From the NCBI GenBank assembly GCA_030431975.1, contig JAUIHP010000022.1, positions 1 to 64,000 on the forward strand: a DNA stretch of 64,000 bases, read 5' to 3'. Each line of letters begins with the position of its first letter. Within the stretch, counting starts at the first letter, position 1. Positions 25,746-34,714 of the stretch are shown here, in pieces. The notes under the pieces are model-generated. The model searched no databases. It was not told the DNA's origin and saw only the letters and a list, made by a program, of their open reading frames with translations. This DNA comes from a bacterium (GTDB taxonomy: Bacteria > Eisenbacteria > RBG-16-71-46 > CAIMUX01). A program made the position numbers and the translations under genes.

Positions 25746-27773
25746 ATGATGAGGAATCTGCTTTCTACCGTGGTGGCGACGGCACTGTCGGTGGTGTTCG
25801 TTGCAAACGGTACGCCCGCGCGGGCTGCCGAAATCGTAACCGCCTCCCTCGGTAGTTTCGCGGTCCACAAGGCGACCGCCCTCAACACCGTTTCCAACTA
25901 CACGCTGATCGACCACATGCTTACGAACAGCGGACCCAACCAAATCGTCTTCGCGACTGCGAACTGGAATCCTGGCGATGAGTTCGGTACCTACAACGAC
26001 CATGCGACAGGCGTCTGGTACGACACCTTCACCGGCCGGTGGTCCATCTTCAACCAAGACGTGAGTGACATGCCGGAAGATGCGGACTTCAATATTCTGA
26101 TTGCCGCATCTCCCGCGGGGGCGTTCGTCCACACAGCGACGATCGACAACGTCGTCAATGCAGCGACGGTCATTGATCATCCGGACGCGAACGGAAACCC
26201 CGACGCCGTTCTTACCGTGACGCAGAACTGGAACCCGAATGGAACGGACGATGGTGTCTACAACGATCATCCGATCGGGGTCTACTGGGACGGATTCCAC
26301 TGGAGCATCTTCAACCAGGATCTGGACCCGATGACCATGGGCGCCTCGTTCAACGTCTTGATAGAGCCGAACCGTCCGTCGACTGTTGATGGCCAGGTTC
26401 TGAACGGGCCGGCCTTCGTCATGGCCGCAGAGGCCGCTACGACGGTCGACAACTGGACCTTGATCGACCACCCGATGACGAACGGGGACCCAGATGCGGC
26501 GATCCTCGTGACGCAGAACTGGAACCCCGACGGGGAAGAACCCGGTACCTACAACGACTCTCCGGTTGGCGTGTGGTACTTCGCTTCAGAAGGAAAGTGG
26601 GCGGTCTTCAACCAGAACGTCAGCGACATGCCGATCGGCGCAGGGTTCAACATCCAGGTCCTGAGCCAGGGGACCGACATGACGACCCATGTTTCGGCGG
26701 GAGGAAACACGATCCAGAACACGACGATGATGGATCATCCTCTCACCAACGAGAACCCGGACGCCCTCGTCCTGGTGACGCACGTTGCGGGGATTGATGG
26801 TTTCGTCGAACCACATGACCACAACATCGGTGTCTGGTGGGGTCAGCAGTTCGATGAATGGGGGATCTTCAATCAGGACTTGGTGGACATGGCCGTGGGG
26901 CGCTCGTTCAACGCGTTTGTGCCGGGACACGCTTCGACCAGCTTCTACCACCGTGCGACGCCGGAAAACACCGACGGTCACGCTACGGAGCTGGATCATC
27001 CGTCCTTGGTGGACAACCCGGATGCAATCGTCTTTGTGACGCCGAACTATGCACCGCCCGGAGAGTTGGCCGTCTACAACGATGCCGCGATCGGGGTGTG
27101 GTACGACGGTGGCCAGTGGTCGGTCTTCAACCAGGATGGGAATGGCATGCCGGAAGGCGCCCATTTCAATGTCCTTGTGTGTGAGGAGTCCTACAACGCG
27201 TTCGTCCACACGGCGACACCAGGGAACTCCGTTGGCTTCTCGACGATCATCGATCATCCGTTGATTAACGGGCACCCGGACGCGCAGTTGATCGTGACCC
27301 AGAACTGGAATCCCGGTGGTGAGGGTGGTGTCTACAACGACCGTCCCGTCGGAGTGGCCTTTACGGCCACGGGGAGATGGTCCGTCATCAACGAGGATGG
27401 AGGCGACATGCCGGAAGGAGCGTCCTTCAACGTCCTCGTCGGTCATTCGCTGGCCACGGCGGACGTAGATACGGACGACGGCGACGTGACGTCGGCTCCC
27501 GTGTTCCTGCAGCAGAACTCTCCCAACCCGTTCACGCGGACGACGGATATTCGGTTCGCGCTGCCGGAGCCGGCCACGGTTTCTGTCAAGCTGTTCGATC
27601 CCGCCGGAAGGCAGGTTCGGACGCTGGTGGATGCAAAGCTGTCTGCCGGACAGCACTCCACACAGTTCGACGGTGCGGGTCTCGCGAGTGGAAGGTACTT
27701 CTACCGGATGGATGCCCGGTCGATCTCGGGAGGCGTGATTTCCGAGACGCGGGAGCTGGTCGTCACGAAGTAG
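25746..27773 (+). CDS. Secreted protein with six tandem repeats and sorting tail
   Basis: 675 residues from ATG 25746 (AAAGGAGTC upstream), with a signal peptide ending PARAAEI. Six repeats of about 85-95 residues follow, each with DHP..N.NPDA..-VTQNWNP-VYND-IGVWY-WSIFNQD-MP.GASFNVLV. Repeat 4 is the most divergent. The repeat looks like a compact beta-rich module with invariant Asp, His, Asn and Trp residues; I do not recognise a named function. The C-terminal 85 residues (NSPNPFTRTTDIRFALPEPA to GRYFYRM) are a T9SS/FlgD-like sorting domain. It is probably a surface or released protein. A strong terminator follows. Confidence 0.8.
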   Translation: MMRNLLSTVVATALSVVFVANGTPARAAEIVTASLGSFAVHKATALNTVSNYTLIDHMLTNSGPNQIVFATANWNPGDEFGTYNDHATGVWYDTFTGRWSIFNQDVSDMPEDADFNILIAASPAGAFVHTATIDNVVNAATVIDHPDANGNPDAVLTVTQNWNPNGTDDGVYNDHPIGVYWDGFHWSIFNQDLDPMTMGASFNVLIEPNRPSTVDGQVLNGPAFVMAAEAATTVDNWTLIDHPMTNGDPDAAILVTQNWNPDGEEPGTYNDSPVGVWYFASEGKWAVFNQNVSDMPIGAGFNIQVLSQGTDMTTHVSAGGNTIQNTTMMDHPLTNENPDALVLVTHVAGIDGFVEPHDHNIGVWWGQQFDEWGIFNQDLVDMAVGRSFNAFVPGHASTSFYHRATPENTDGHATELDHPSLVDNPDAIVFVTPNYAPPGELAVYNDAAIGVWYDGGQWSVFNQDGNGMPEGAHFNVLVCEESYNAFVHTATPGNSVGFSTIIDHPLINGHPDAQLIVTQNWNPGGEGGVYNDRPVGVAFTATGRWSVINEDGGDMPEGASFNVLVGHSLATADVDTDDGDVTSAPVFLQQNSPNPFTRTTDIRFALPEPATVSVKLFDPAGRQVRTLVDAKLSAGQHSTQFDGAGLASGRYFYRMDARSISGGVISETRELVVTK

Positions 27774-27836
27774 AAAGCAAGGTCCGCGTTAGCCCGATCT
27801 ATGATCGATCGGGATGGATCTGGATAGGTCTGGATC

Positions 27837-27863
27837 AGGGCGAGGGTTTCCTCGCCCTGTTTC
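27837..27863 (+). terminator. Intrinsic terminator of the six-repeat protein gene
   Basis: AGGGCGAGG (27837-27845) and CCTCGCCCT (27850-27858) form a perfect 9-bp stem with a GTTT loop, followed by GTTTCTA. It lies about 65 bp after the stop codon. Confidence 0.85.
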
Positions 27864-27908
27864 TATGGGCAACCTCGGATGGCTTGGTACGGAAGGCCGT
27901 CCCGTGTT

Positions 27909-29453
27909 TCAGCTTTCTGCGACGGGCACCTCGACGTCGGCAAGGATGTAGGCGAAGGCCGCGAGGAAGGCGATATTGATCGAGAGCAGACGCGGGTCGA
28001 TCTTGTCGACCGTGTCGGCTGTTGAATGGTGGTAGTCGAAGTAGCGCGACTTGTCCACTTCATGTCCGAAGAGCAGAACGCCTTCGCGCTTCAGGTGACT
28101 GATGTCGACTCCCGCGTCGCCCTGCCACGCGTCCAATGCGGAATCACCGACGAGTTCGCTGGAGAGTGGGACCTGGTCGGATCCGCCAAGTGACGGGAAG
28201 AGGGCGAGGATGCGCTTTGTTTCTGCGATCGCCCGTTGTGTTCGGGCCGGGTCGTCCGAATCGACGGCGATTCCGGTGGGCTGGAAACAACCCCAGTCCG
28301 ACTCGATCGCCGCGACGTGGTTCGGAAGGTCGTCGGCGTGGTCGGCGCGATAGGCTTTGACGCCGCGTGTGCCGTTTTCTTCGTTCGTCCAGAGGACGAC
28401 GCGGATCGTGCGACGGGGGAGCAGTCCGAGCTTCCGCAGAACGTTGAGCGCCTCCATCGCCATGACCGTGCCTGCGCCATCGTCGTGCGCACCCTGGCCG
28501 ACGTCCCACGAATCGATGTGGGCCGTTAGAAGAACGACCTCCTCCGGTTGCAGAGTGCCGCGGAGTTCGGCGACGACGTTGGCCGAGCGGGCATCCGGAA
28601 GGGTCTCCGCCTCCATCCGAAGGTCGACGCGGGGAACGACCCCGCGAGCCTGCAGTCGGTCGAGGTGTTCAGCATCCTCGACCGACAATGCGGCGGTCGG
28701 TATGCGGATCTCCGACTCTCCGTAGGCGGCGCCTCCGGTGTGCGGCGTGCGCAAACTCCGGGATGCCAGCGAACGCACGAGGGACGCGACCGCGCCTCTT
28801 TCCGCGGCCCACTGCGCTCCTTTCGACCGATGCCGGACGACGGCGCTGTAGGCGGCCTCGGGTTCCAATTCGTCCAGAGGCATGGCGGCGTTGTAGAGCA
28901 CGATTCGCCCCTCGACGCTGGAGTCGGGAAGCTGGTCCAGTTCGTCCCGGTTGGAGACCACGACGACGTCCGCCTGGATGCCGTCCGGCGGGGTCCCGAC
29001 GGAGCCACCAAGTCCGAGCATCGACAACTCGGATTCGTAGGGATGCAGGAGCCGAAGCGATTCGCGCCCGCGAACCCAGTGGGGAACCATGACCGGCTCG
29101 AGATGAACGTTGCGATGACCATCGGCTCTGAGCGTGGCTGCGGCCCATTCGACGGCGCGTTCCAGAGACTCGGATCCGGCGAGGCGGGGACCGATTCCGT
29201 CACAAAGTTCGAGCAGCTTGGTCCAGCCGTTGTTTCCGGCGAGCGTCGCTTCGAAGATGCGGTCGACTTCGTCCTGGTAGGCCTCGAAGGATCGGGGATC
29301 TGCCGAGCTCGGATCGGCTTTGGCTGGCGGGACCGTTCCAAACGCAGCAATCGTCAAAGCCGTCAGGCCCGCGACGATCGTCACACAGGTCTGCGCGTTC
29401 CATGTCGCTCGTGCCGGGGCCGTTCTCGCTTTGCGGTGAAGTCCCGACCCCAT
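27909..29453 (-). CDS. M28 family zinc aminopeptidase with PA domain
   Basis: 514 residues from ATG 29453, which follows GGAGGGATGGG; the longer frame adds nothing protein-like. Signal peptide TIVAGLTALTIAAFGTVPPAKA. The PA-type insert lies about residues 130-290, then the M28 catalytic core: first His in LTAHIDSWD, bridging Asp in GAHDDGAG, Glu pair in WTNEENG, Asp in IESDWG and last His in YHHSTADT. All five ligands and the base are present, so it should be active. These enzymes remove N-terminal residues from peptides in the periplasm or outside. It ends 50 bp from the terminator of the convergent gene. Confidence 0.93.
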   Translation of the reverse strand: MGSGLHRKARTAPARATWNAQTCVTIVAGLTALTIAAFGTVPPAKADPSSADPRSFEAYQDEVDRIFEATLAGNNGWTKLLELCDGIGPRLAGSESLERAVEWAAATLRADGHRNVHLEPVMVPHWVRGRESLRLLHPYESELSMLGLGGSVGTPPDGIQADVVVVSNRDELDQLPDSSVEGRIVLYNAAMPLDELEPEAAYSAVVRHRSKGAQWAAERGAVASLVRSLASRSLRTPHTGGAAYGESEIRIPTAALSVEDAEHLDRLQARGVVPRVDLRMEAETLPDARSANVVAELRGTLQPEEVVLLTAHIDSWDVGQGAHDDGAGTVMAMEALNVLRKLGLLPRRTIRVVLWTNEENGTRGVKAYRADHADDLPNHVAAIESDWGCFQPTGIAVDSDDPARTQRAIAETKRILALFPSLGGSDQVPLSSELVGDSALDAWQGDAGVDISHLKREGVLLFGHEVDKSRYFDYHHSTADTVDKIDPRLLSINIAFLAAFAYILADVEVPVAES

Positions 29454-29591
29454 CCCATCCCTCCAAGTCGCTTTGCCCAACTCACCATACCATCCCGCCT
29501 TCGCGGTCGGCGAGTCTGCTGCATCGCACTTTCTTGATCTGCGAGCCTGCTCCGGACCATCACAAGCCACGCCGACTCTATCGTTTCCTCC

Positions 29592-29987
29592 TCAGCTCCC
29601 AATGAAGAGAACTGTTAAGAGAAACGCGACGGTCCAGGCTCCGAGAAGGAAGAGAAGCGGGGGCCACCACCGTGCTTTCTCCGCTCCCATGTCGATGTCC
29701 CTCTCGTAAAGAGCTTCCTCTCGATGAAACAGGCTCCAAGCAAAGAAGAACCCGAGAGCACCCATGCCGGCCGCCGGCCCGCCGCTGGCGATGTCGAGCA
29801 CGAGCAAGCCGCCGACGAACGCCGAAAGGATGAGAATGGCCGGTCCCATTCTCTTTTGCCCGCGTCGAAGGGCGTTGAGGGCGTACATACCCAAGCCGAC
29901 GGGAAAGAACAGAAACGTGAAGAGGAACACCCGACCCGGAGTGTGGAAGGTCATCGCCCTGGCCGGTGGGTCGGTCGCGTGAGTCAT
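29592..29987 (-). CDS. Small membrane protein, unknown function
   Basis: 131 residues from ATG 29987, with GGAGGTGT as ribosome binding site. About four hydrophobic segments: FLFTFLFFPVGLGMYAL, AILILSAFVGGLLVL, MGALGFFFAWSLF and PLLFLLGAWTVAFLLTVLFI. No family recognised. It lies 138 bp upstream of the M28 gene on the same strand and may be co-transcribed with it. Confidence 0.75.
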   Translation of the reverse strand: MTHATDPPARAMTFHTPGRVFLFTFLFFPVGLGMYALNALRRGQKRMGPAILILSAFVGGLLVLDIASGGPAAGMGALGFFFAWSLFHREEALYERDIDMGAEKARWWPPLLFLLGAWTVAFLLTVLFIGS

Positions 29988-30254
29988 TGTACACCTCCGT
30001 CGCGGATGGAGTTGTCACCGACACTTCTGTCTACTCGAGAAACGCAGGGAAACTATACCGGACCTGAAGCCGCCACGGGAGGCGTCTCCTCCCCGGATCT
30101 CCACGATGTTCAATCGAGGGATTCCGGTTCAACTGAGGTCCGTGGTCATTCAATGACGGAATCTCTTTTGGCGGCCGTAGGAGCGAGCTACGCTTGGATT
30201 CGAGCTACGCTTCAAAGAGTTGGAGATGAGGGTCGCCAGAATGAAGGACTTGAA
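29988..30254. other. Divergent intergenic region
   Basis: 267 bp between the small membrane protein and the netrin/HEAT protein. The frame of the latter stays open through it, but the sequence lacks protein features. TATAGT near 30050 on the minus strand is a possible -10 of the membrane-protein gene; no convincing -35 was found. Confidence 0.4.
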
Positions 30255-31856
30255 GTGAGTGCATGCATCCAGGCATCGCGTGTTGTGGGTCACGGGTTCC
30301 TTCAGTGCGCGAGGCCAGGCATCGCCAGTGCTGTCGGGGTCTTTTTCGTACTACTACAGCCGTTGCTATGGAACGCAGATGCCCACGCCACAGTCTGCGG
30401 CCCTCCGCGACCCCTGCTCGTGAAGTTGGCGAGACGCGACGCGATGTTCGTCGGCACCGCTGAGGCGCATCGATCGGAACGTCGAGAGCATGTCACCCTC
30501 AGCGGCTGCAAGGTTCGTATCGAGGAGATGTGGAAAGGAGACGACGACGCTGAGTTCGTCGAGGTGTTCTACAGGGGCAGGGCCGTGGAAAAGGGGGAGA
30601 GCTACCTCTTCTTCTGCAGCAAGCGGGACGGGAAATACTACAGTGGCCCGTGCGGCGGATACAGCAAGCTAGGAGACGTTGGCAGACAAGCTCTGGAGAC
30701 AGATCTCGCCTGGCTTCGGGACCTGGGTGTCGGCTCCGAGCCCTTGGCTGTCGATCATGCCGTCCTCACTCACATTCTCAAAGAGATGGGCACCACCCTC
30801 GGGGTTCGCGAAGGACTTCAGTACCTGAGTTGGATCGACAAGCCTTTCGGTCCGGCGCTTCCCTACTTACAAAGGTTGGCCAAGGATGCGGACGAGGAGA
30901 TTCGAGAGCTGGCGGTAGGAACGGTGGCCGCACTCGAGTTCGAAGGCGGTGGGCCGACCGGGATCGTTCTTCGCGCGACGGGAGATGAGAGCGCTTTGGT
31001 GCGTCGGGCAGCGACGAAGAGTCTGGATAGTGTGAGATTGGAAAGCCACGTTCGAACTCGGTCCGTTCTTGCCGCTCAGACGGATGTCGATCCTGGTGTG
31101 AGGATCGCTTCTGCGCGTCTTCGGAAGCTTGCTGAAGATCCCGAGGTCTACAGTGGGCTCCTCCGTCTACTGCGCGACCCGGACCTTCAAGTGCGTAAAG
31201 CGGCGTTCTCCTCGCTCCATAGGAAAGAGAATCAGCGATCCGAAGCGGTGGATGGATTGATCGAGGCGCTCGCGGACTCCGTGGATGTCGTTCGTGCTTG
31301 GGCGGTCGAGTCAATGGCCAGCTTTGGGAGAGAGGCCGGGCATGGGTTGGATGCGTTCGTGCGCAGCTTTGTGGATCCCAGTCTCCAGGTTCGACGGCAA
31401 GCGGCGGCGAAGGGTTGGAGGCTGGCGGATCATCCCAGGTCCCAGATTCTCGAGGACGCGCTTTGCTCCATGGTCAAGGTGGAGTCGGATGAAAAGGCGC
31501 GGGCCTCAGCGGCAACGTCCATCGGGTATTTCCTGCCGAGTCCTCAGGCGTTCGAGACTCTTCGGGGGCTGTTGCGGATGGAGGATGACTCCGCCGAGGC
31601 CGCATTGTTGGCACTGCTGTCGCTGGAACGGGATGATCTCGAAGTTCTGGCGGATCTGGATCTGGCGATTTTCAGTCCGAATGAGAAGGCCCGTCGTAGG
31701 GCGGTGGTTCGGGCCGGTGACTACGCCCAAAAGGGTTGGGATGTCGGCTCCATCCTCGATGTCGCCGTCGCGGATTCGTCTCGCTCTGTGACCGCGGCTG
31801 CGGGGCGGGTCCTTCGAGAGATTCGGGAGTGGGAAACGGAGAACGGCTACGACTGA
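30255..31856 (+). CDS. Exported protein with netrin/TIMP-like domain and HEAT repeats
   Basis: About 533 residues if GTG 30255 (AAGGA upstream) is the start; ATG 30153 is the alternative. A hydrophobic export signal (GIASAVGVFFVLLQPLLW) ends at NADAHATVC. Next comes a domain of about 110 residues with spaced cysteines and KVRIEEMWKGDDDAEFVEVF and GESYLFFC, resembling the NTR/TIMP-type OB fold found in some bacterial exported proteins. The rest, about 350 residues, is a row of HEAT-like helical repeats (DPDLQVRKAAFSSL, SVDVVRAWAVESM, DPSLQVRRQAA). Such arrays bind other proteins. No enzymatic motif. Function unknown, probably periplasmic. Confidence 0.7.
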   Translation: MSACIQASRVVGHGFLQCARPGIASAVGVFFVLLQPLLWNADAHATVCGPPRPLLVKLARRDAMFVGTAEAHRSERREHVTLSGCKVRIEEMWKGDDDAEFVEVFYRGRAVEKGESYLFFCSKRDGKYYSGPCGGYSKLGDVGRQALETDLAWLRDLGVGSEPLAVDHAVLTHILKEMGTTLGVREGLQYLSWIDKPFGPALPYLQRLAKDADEEIRELAVGTVAALEFEGGGPTGIVLRATGDESALVRRAATKSLDSVRLESHVRTRSVLAAQTDVDPGVRIASARLRKLAEDPEVYSGLLRLLRDPDLQVRKAAFSSLHRKENQRSEAVDGLIEALADSVDVVRAWAVESMASFGREAGHGLDAFVRSFVDPSLQVRRQAAAKGWRLADHPRSQILEDALCSMVKVESDEKARASAATSIGYFLPSPQAFETLRGLLRMEDDSAEAALLALLSLERDDLEVLADLDLAIFSPNEKARRRAVVRAGDYAQKGWDVGSILDVAVADSSRSVTAAAGRVLREIREWETENGYD

Positions 31857-32067
31857 CGGGTAGACGACGATCTTCCTGCGGTGGGCTGGATGGCGGTTAG
31901 CGACCAAAGAACTCGCGCCTGCCCGTTCTCGCATACATGAACCCGTCCGAACTTTTTCTTCTGCGCGTTCGCCTGTTGGTTCTCGCAGGTCTTGGTGACA
32001 AACAATGTGCTTGGTCCGGCGAAGGGCAGAGTAGTCCCAAGCAAGATCGAGCCAAGAGGAGATCACC

Positions 32068-32508
32068 ATGACGAACAGAATCCATTGGAATACGTTGACA
32101 CCGATCCTCGGGGCCTTCGCTCTCGCGCTGACGGGGTGCGGTAACGACGATTCGAACGCCCCGTCCACTGCACCGCCCGATCCGACCCCGCAGACGAGTT
32201 CCTTCGAGATCAACCTGACCGAAATCGACGACAGTGCTTTCGTTAGCGTGAACGGAGTTCAGGTCGCAACCGCTTCGAATGCGGCGCGGATCTCACTTGA
32301 TCGCCACTTGCTGCCGGGTGAGAACACCCTGGAAGTCGTGCTGGGAAACGGAGGGTGCTTCGCGACATCACTGTCGATGGAGATCTTCGAAAACGGCCGG
32401 GCGGCGCTTCCGCAAAGGAACTTCCGTTTGGGTGTGAGCCACTGTGGGTACCAACTTCGATGGAGGTACTCGCTGAACACGGAGGGAGGTGTGATCGAGC
32501 TGGAGTAG
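32068..32508 (+). CDS. Small lipoprotein, unknown function
   Basis: 146 residues with GAGGAGATCACC just before the ATG. Lipobox LTGC (Cys26) and a Ser/Thr/Pro-rich spacer (NAPSTAPPDPTPQTSS) precede a domain of about 100 residues of predicted beta strands with two cysteines (GGCFATS, GVSHCGYQ) that could form a disulfide. No family recognised. It lies 334 bp upstream of the cytolysin-like gene on the same strand. Co-function with it is a possibility only; the hairpin between them argues for separate transcripts. Confidence 0.7.
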   Translation: MTNRIHWNTLTPILGAFALALTGCGNDDSNAPSTAPPDPTPQTSSFEINLTEIDDSAFVSVNGVQVATASNAARISLDRHLLPGENTLEVVLGNGGCFATSLSMEIFENGRAALPQRNFRLGVSHCGYQLRWRYSLNTEGGVIELE

Positions 32509-32842
32509 CGTGGCGATGACAACAGCCCTGTTGGCCGGCCGTCACGACCGGGCCGGCCGACGTTGATCCTCCTACCCTTGGCTTCCGTTCGCGAACCCAC
32601 CCCGCCCGGCAGCGTATCAACGCTCCCGCTTGAACGGCTCGAAGGCATTGCCACGGATGTATTTACGCTCTGATCGAAGGCCCCCTGCCACTTCGACTCT
32701 GCTGACAAATCCCAGTTTTCTTCACTTTCTTTGCGCGTTTCTCCCGACCTCCTCGCAGGTCCGGATAGAAGCCCCCGCGTCCCGTGGGGAAGAGAAACGA
32801 GAGCGGGTCCGAATGATGCCCGCACCATGCAAGGAGAACACA
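32509..32842 (+). other. Intergenic region with GC hairpin
   Basis: GGCCGGCC at 32533-32540 and 32551-32558 form an 8-9 bp stem with a 10-nt loop, 25 bp after the lipoprotein gene. No T-run follows, so termination is uncertain. The remainder is the leader of the cytolysin-like gene. Its frame is open to 32630 but protein-like only from 32843, where AAGGAGAACACA precedes the ATG. Confidence 0.5.
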
Positions 32843-34696
32843 ATGTGGAACAGAAGAATCACCGCCGCCGTCCTCGTCGCGGCCGCCGTCGCAATGAGCG
32901 GATGCAGCGAAAATCGAGACCGGCTCGTCGGCCCCGGCGGCAACTCCGGCGATGGGTTCGACGATGTCATCGCATCGGGCGGTGTCTTTGAGGAAGTCAC
33001 GCCGTCCGAGGAGATCGTCGACTCGACCGTCGAAGACGAAGTGGCCGACGACGGGACGATCTACCGGTGCACGACGGAGACCTACAGCGTCGTCGGCGCA
33101 CCTGCCGACTATCCGACGTTCGATCCCAACGCAGAGATCCTCTATCCGGGCAGTTTGCTTCAGGGAGGTTCCCTTGGGCAGGCGACGCCCGATCCCATCG
33201 TCGTCGATCGCTCGGGTGGAAGTGTCTTCATCAACCTGCTCAACAGTTCCGTCGGCGTCCGGCAGGAAGTCTCGGAAGTGAATGGGGGCAAGGTGCTGGA
33301 AGCCCTGAACGCGATCCTGGCCGAGAACACCGGCGTAGTTCCCGCGCGATTCACCTTTCAGTCCGAGGAAGTCCAGTCCCGGGAACAGCTGGCCGCGCAC
33401 CTCGATGTGAGCGTCAACACCCTGGCTGCGAGTGTCGGCGCCGAGTTGGAGTTCAGCTCGGACCGGTCCTACAACCGGTGGATCGTAACGCTCAACCAGT
33501 CCTACTACACGATGTCGTTCGACCTTCCGGCGTCGACGTCCGATCTGTTCGCGCCCAACGTCACGCCTTCCGATCTGTCCCGCTACGTCGGGCCCGGCAA
33601 CCCGGCCACCTACATCTCCTCGGTAACCTATGGACGCCGCTTCTATCTGCTTGTCGAGTCGACCGCTTCGCGGCAGGAGATGCGAGCTTCCATCGAGGCC
33701 AGCTACAACGCGGCCGTCGTCGGTGGCTCCATCGAAGGAGGGGTCGAGTACATCAAGGATCTGGAAAACTCGCGAATCAAAGTCGTTGCCGTGGGTGGTG
33801 AGCAGTCCCTCGCCCTGGCCACGTTCAACGGGGACTTCCGAGCCGTCTCCGAATTCCTTACGGACGGAGCCAACATCAACAACGGTGTGCCGCTTTCCTA
33901 CGTCGTCCGCAGCGTACGGGACAACAAGATCGTCAATGTCAAGCTGGCCACCGAGTACGACGTCCGAAACTGCGAACCCGTCAATTCGACGATTGAGAAC
34001 CCGATTGCCTGGTTCGATCCGGAGTATGGTCTGGAAGTCGGCTACACCAACCCACGGGTCAACGTTCGCTTCATCAGTCGGTGGAAGAACGCATTCGGCG
34101 ACCCCGCCGGCGACGGCATTCCCGCGGGCGCCAACCTCGCCGGTTGGATCTGGGAGGACGGAGTCAACGGTGTCGGCGACTACGTCTATTTCCGAAAGGA
34201 GTCGACGAGCGGTGGACCGAGTGCGGGAGCGCTGCGTTTCTCAGGGCTGGACTTTCGGAACTCGGACTACACGATCTTTGTCGTGACGAAGCCTTTCAGC
34301 GCCCGCTACTTCCTGTGGGGTGAAAGCCGGCAGCCGCTCGAGCGCCTGAGCCTTGGATTCCTGGACGAGGACACGGTCACCATGTCCCACGGTGATGGAC
34401 ACACACTCGAGGCGAACCTCGATGACGGTTCGCGTTGGCAGCTCTTCACCTTTCGCTTCTCGCAAACGGATGGAATGTCCATCTACGTCAACGGAAGGCT
34501 GGCCGCCAGAAACAAGACCTTGACCGATCCGTTGGAAGCGTTCCCGGGAGCCCAGTTCGGAGCGGCCGGACCCGAGTTCGTGGGTGGGAGCAACTTCGAC
34601 TCACGCTTCGTCGAGATGAAGGCCTACGGAACGGCCGCAACCGACGCCCAACGCCGTGCGGAGGAAGACGCGCTCATGATCAAGTACCGCCTGTAG
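32843..34696 (+). CDS. Cholesterol-dependent-cytolysin-like lipoprotein with C-terminal LamG-like domain
   Basis: 617 residues, start set by AAGGAG. Lipobox MSGC, Cys21. Residues about 75-378 follow the thiol-activated cytolysin family (domains 1-3) in order: PTFDPNAEILYPGSLLQGGS (91-110), the strand ISSVTYGRRFYLLVES (258-273), KVVAVGGEQ (313-321), and PLSYVVRSVRDN (350-361), which corresponds to PISY..FLKDN in perfringolysin-type toxins. These domains oligomerise and insert beta-hairpins to form large pores. The cholesterol-binding domain 4 with its Trp-rich undecapeptide is missing. Instead residues about 385-617 look like a LamG/concanavalin-A sandwich (WQLFTFRFSQTDGMSIYVNG), which could bind a glycan or other surface ligand. 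Homology of the core is convincing; the fold of the tail is inferred. Confidence 0.85.
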   Translation: MWNRRITAAVLVAAAVAMSGCSENRDRLVGPGGNSGDGFDDVIASGGVFEEVTPSEEIVDSTVEDEVADDGTIYRCTTETYSVVGAPADYPTFDPNAEILYPGSLLQGGSLGQATPDPIVVDRSGGSVFINLLNSSVGVRQEVSEVNGGKVLEALNAILAENTGVVPARFTFQSEEVQSREQLAAHLDVSVNTLAASVGAELEFSSDRSYNRWIVTLNQSYYTMSFDLPASTSDLFAPNVTPSDLSRYVGPGNPATYISSVTYGRRFYLLVESTASRQEMRASIEASYNAAVVGGSIEGGVEYIKDLENSRIKVVAVGGEQSLALATFNGDFRAVSEFLTDGANINNGVPLSYVVRSVRDNKIVNVKLATEYDVRNCEPVNSTIENPIAWFDPEYGLEVGYTNPRVNVRFISRWKNAFGDPAGDGIPAGANLAGWIWEDGVNGVGDYVYFRKESTSGGPSAGALRFSGLDFRNSDYTIFVVTKPFSARYFLWGESRQPLERLSLGFLDEDTVTMSHGDGHTLEANLDDGSRWQLFTFRFSQTDGMSIYVNGRLAARNKTLTDPLEAFPGAQFGAAGPEFVGGSNFDSRFVEMKAYGTAATDAQRRAEEDALMIKYRL

Positions 34697-34714
34697 CCGG
34701 TCTCCAATGAGCCA

